From Euryarchaeota archaeon UBA623 (GTDB taxonomy: Archaea > Thermoplasmatota > Poseidoniia > Poseidoniales > Thalassarchaeaceae), in the NCBI GenBank assembly GCA_002505325.1, contig DAUV01000015.1, forward strand, positions 1-14,865: a DNA stretch of 14,865 nt, in the 5' to 3' direction. The translations under genes were made by a program, and so were the position numbers. Below, in pieces: positions 14,862-14,865 of the stretch; the first letter of the stretch is position 1, and every line of letters begins with the position of its first letter. The notes under the pieces were generated by a model. That model saw only the letters and a program-made list of their open reading frames with translations, was not told the DNA's origin and searched no databases.

Positions 14862-14865
14862 ATTT

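Noticed and set aside
1..14865. Search for tRNA, rRNA, CRISPR, insertion sequences, integrase or defence genes
   Set aside because: No such signature was seen by eye on either strand; genes are contiguous housekeeping, surface and unknown proteins.

Overview
The window looks like chromosomal DNA from a planktonic euryarchaeon. The best guess is a Marine Group II (Poseidoniales) type genome. This rests on gene content and style, not on a phylogenetic marker: a gamma-alpha fused 2-oxoacid:ferredoxin oxidoreductase, an archaeal-type (short) S-adenosylhomocysteine hydrolase, a tiny RanBP2-type zinc-finger protein, TPR proteins with membrane segments, and a 6.4-kb gene for a surface protein with a C-terminal membrane anchor. 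Genes are tightly packed, base composition looks even, and no stretch over 100 bases lacks a gene. I see no rRNA, tRNA, CRISPR array, insertion sequence, integrase or phage gene.

Layout. Bases 1-1055 (minus) hold the N-terminal part of a 2-oxoacid:ferredoxin oxidoreductase alpha subunit, cut by the window edge. A ~140-base divergent intergenic region with phased short repeats separates it from a plus-strand run. That run is a membrane-tethered TPR-cyclophilin (1198-2235), aconitase AcnA (2308-4995), an unrecognised protein with a winged-helix-like C-terminus (5048-5716), a 2146-residue secreted, membrane-anchored surface protein (5785-12225) and S-adenosylhomocysteine hydrolase (12270-13553). 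The last gene converges on a minus-strand pair: a zinc-finger protein (14658-14861) followed by a TPR/two-helix membrane protein (13550-14608).

How the genes may work together. Aconitase and 2-oxoglutarate:ferredoxin oxidoreductase are both citric-acid-cycle steps and sit either side of the cyclophilin gene. The cyclophilin domain is predicted to lie outside the membrane, where it could help fold exported proteins such as the giant surface protein three genes away; this is inference. S-adenosylhomocysteine hydrolase is methyl-cycle housekeeping.

The most interesting points are a 7-bp hairpin that covers the likely Shine-Dalgarno sequence of acnA, the multidomain surface protein with a small conserved-looking cytoplasmic tail, and the unrecognised 222-residue protein. 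I did not find a defence system or other clear new multi-gene system, and I do not claim one.
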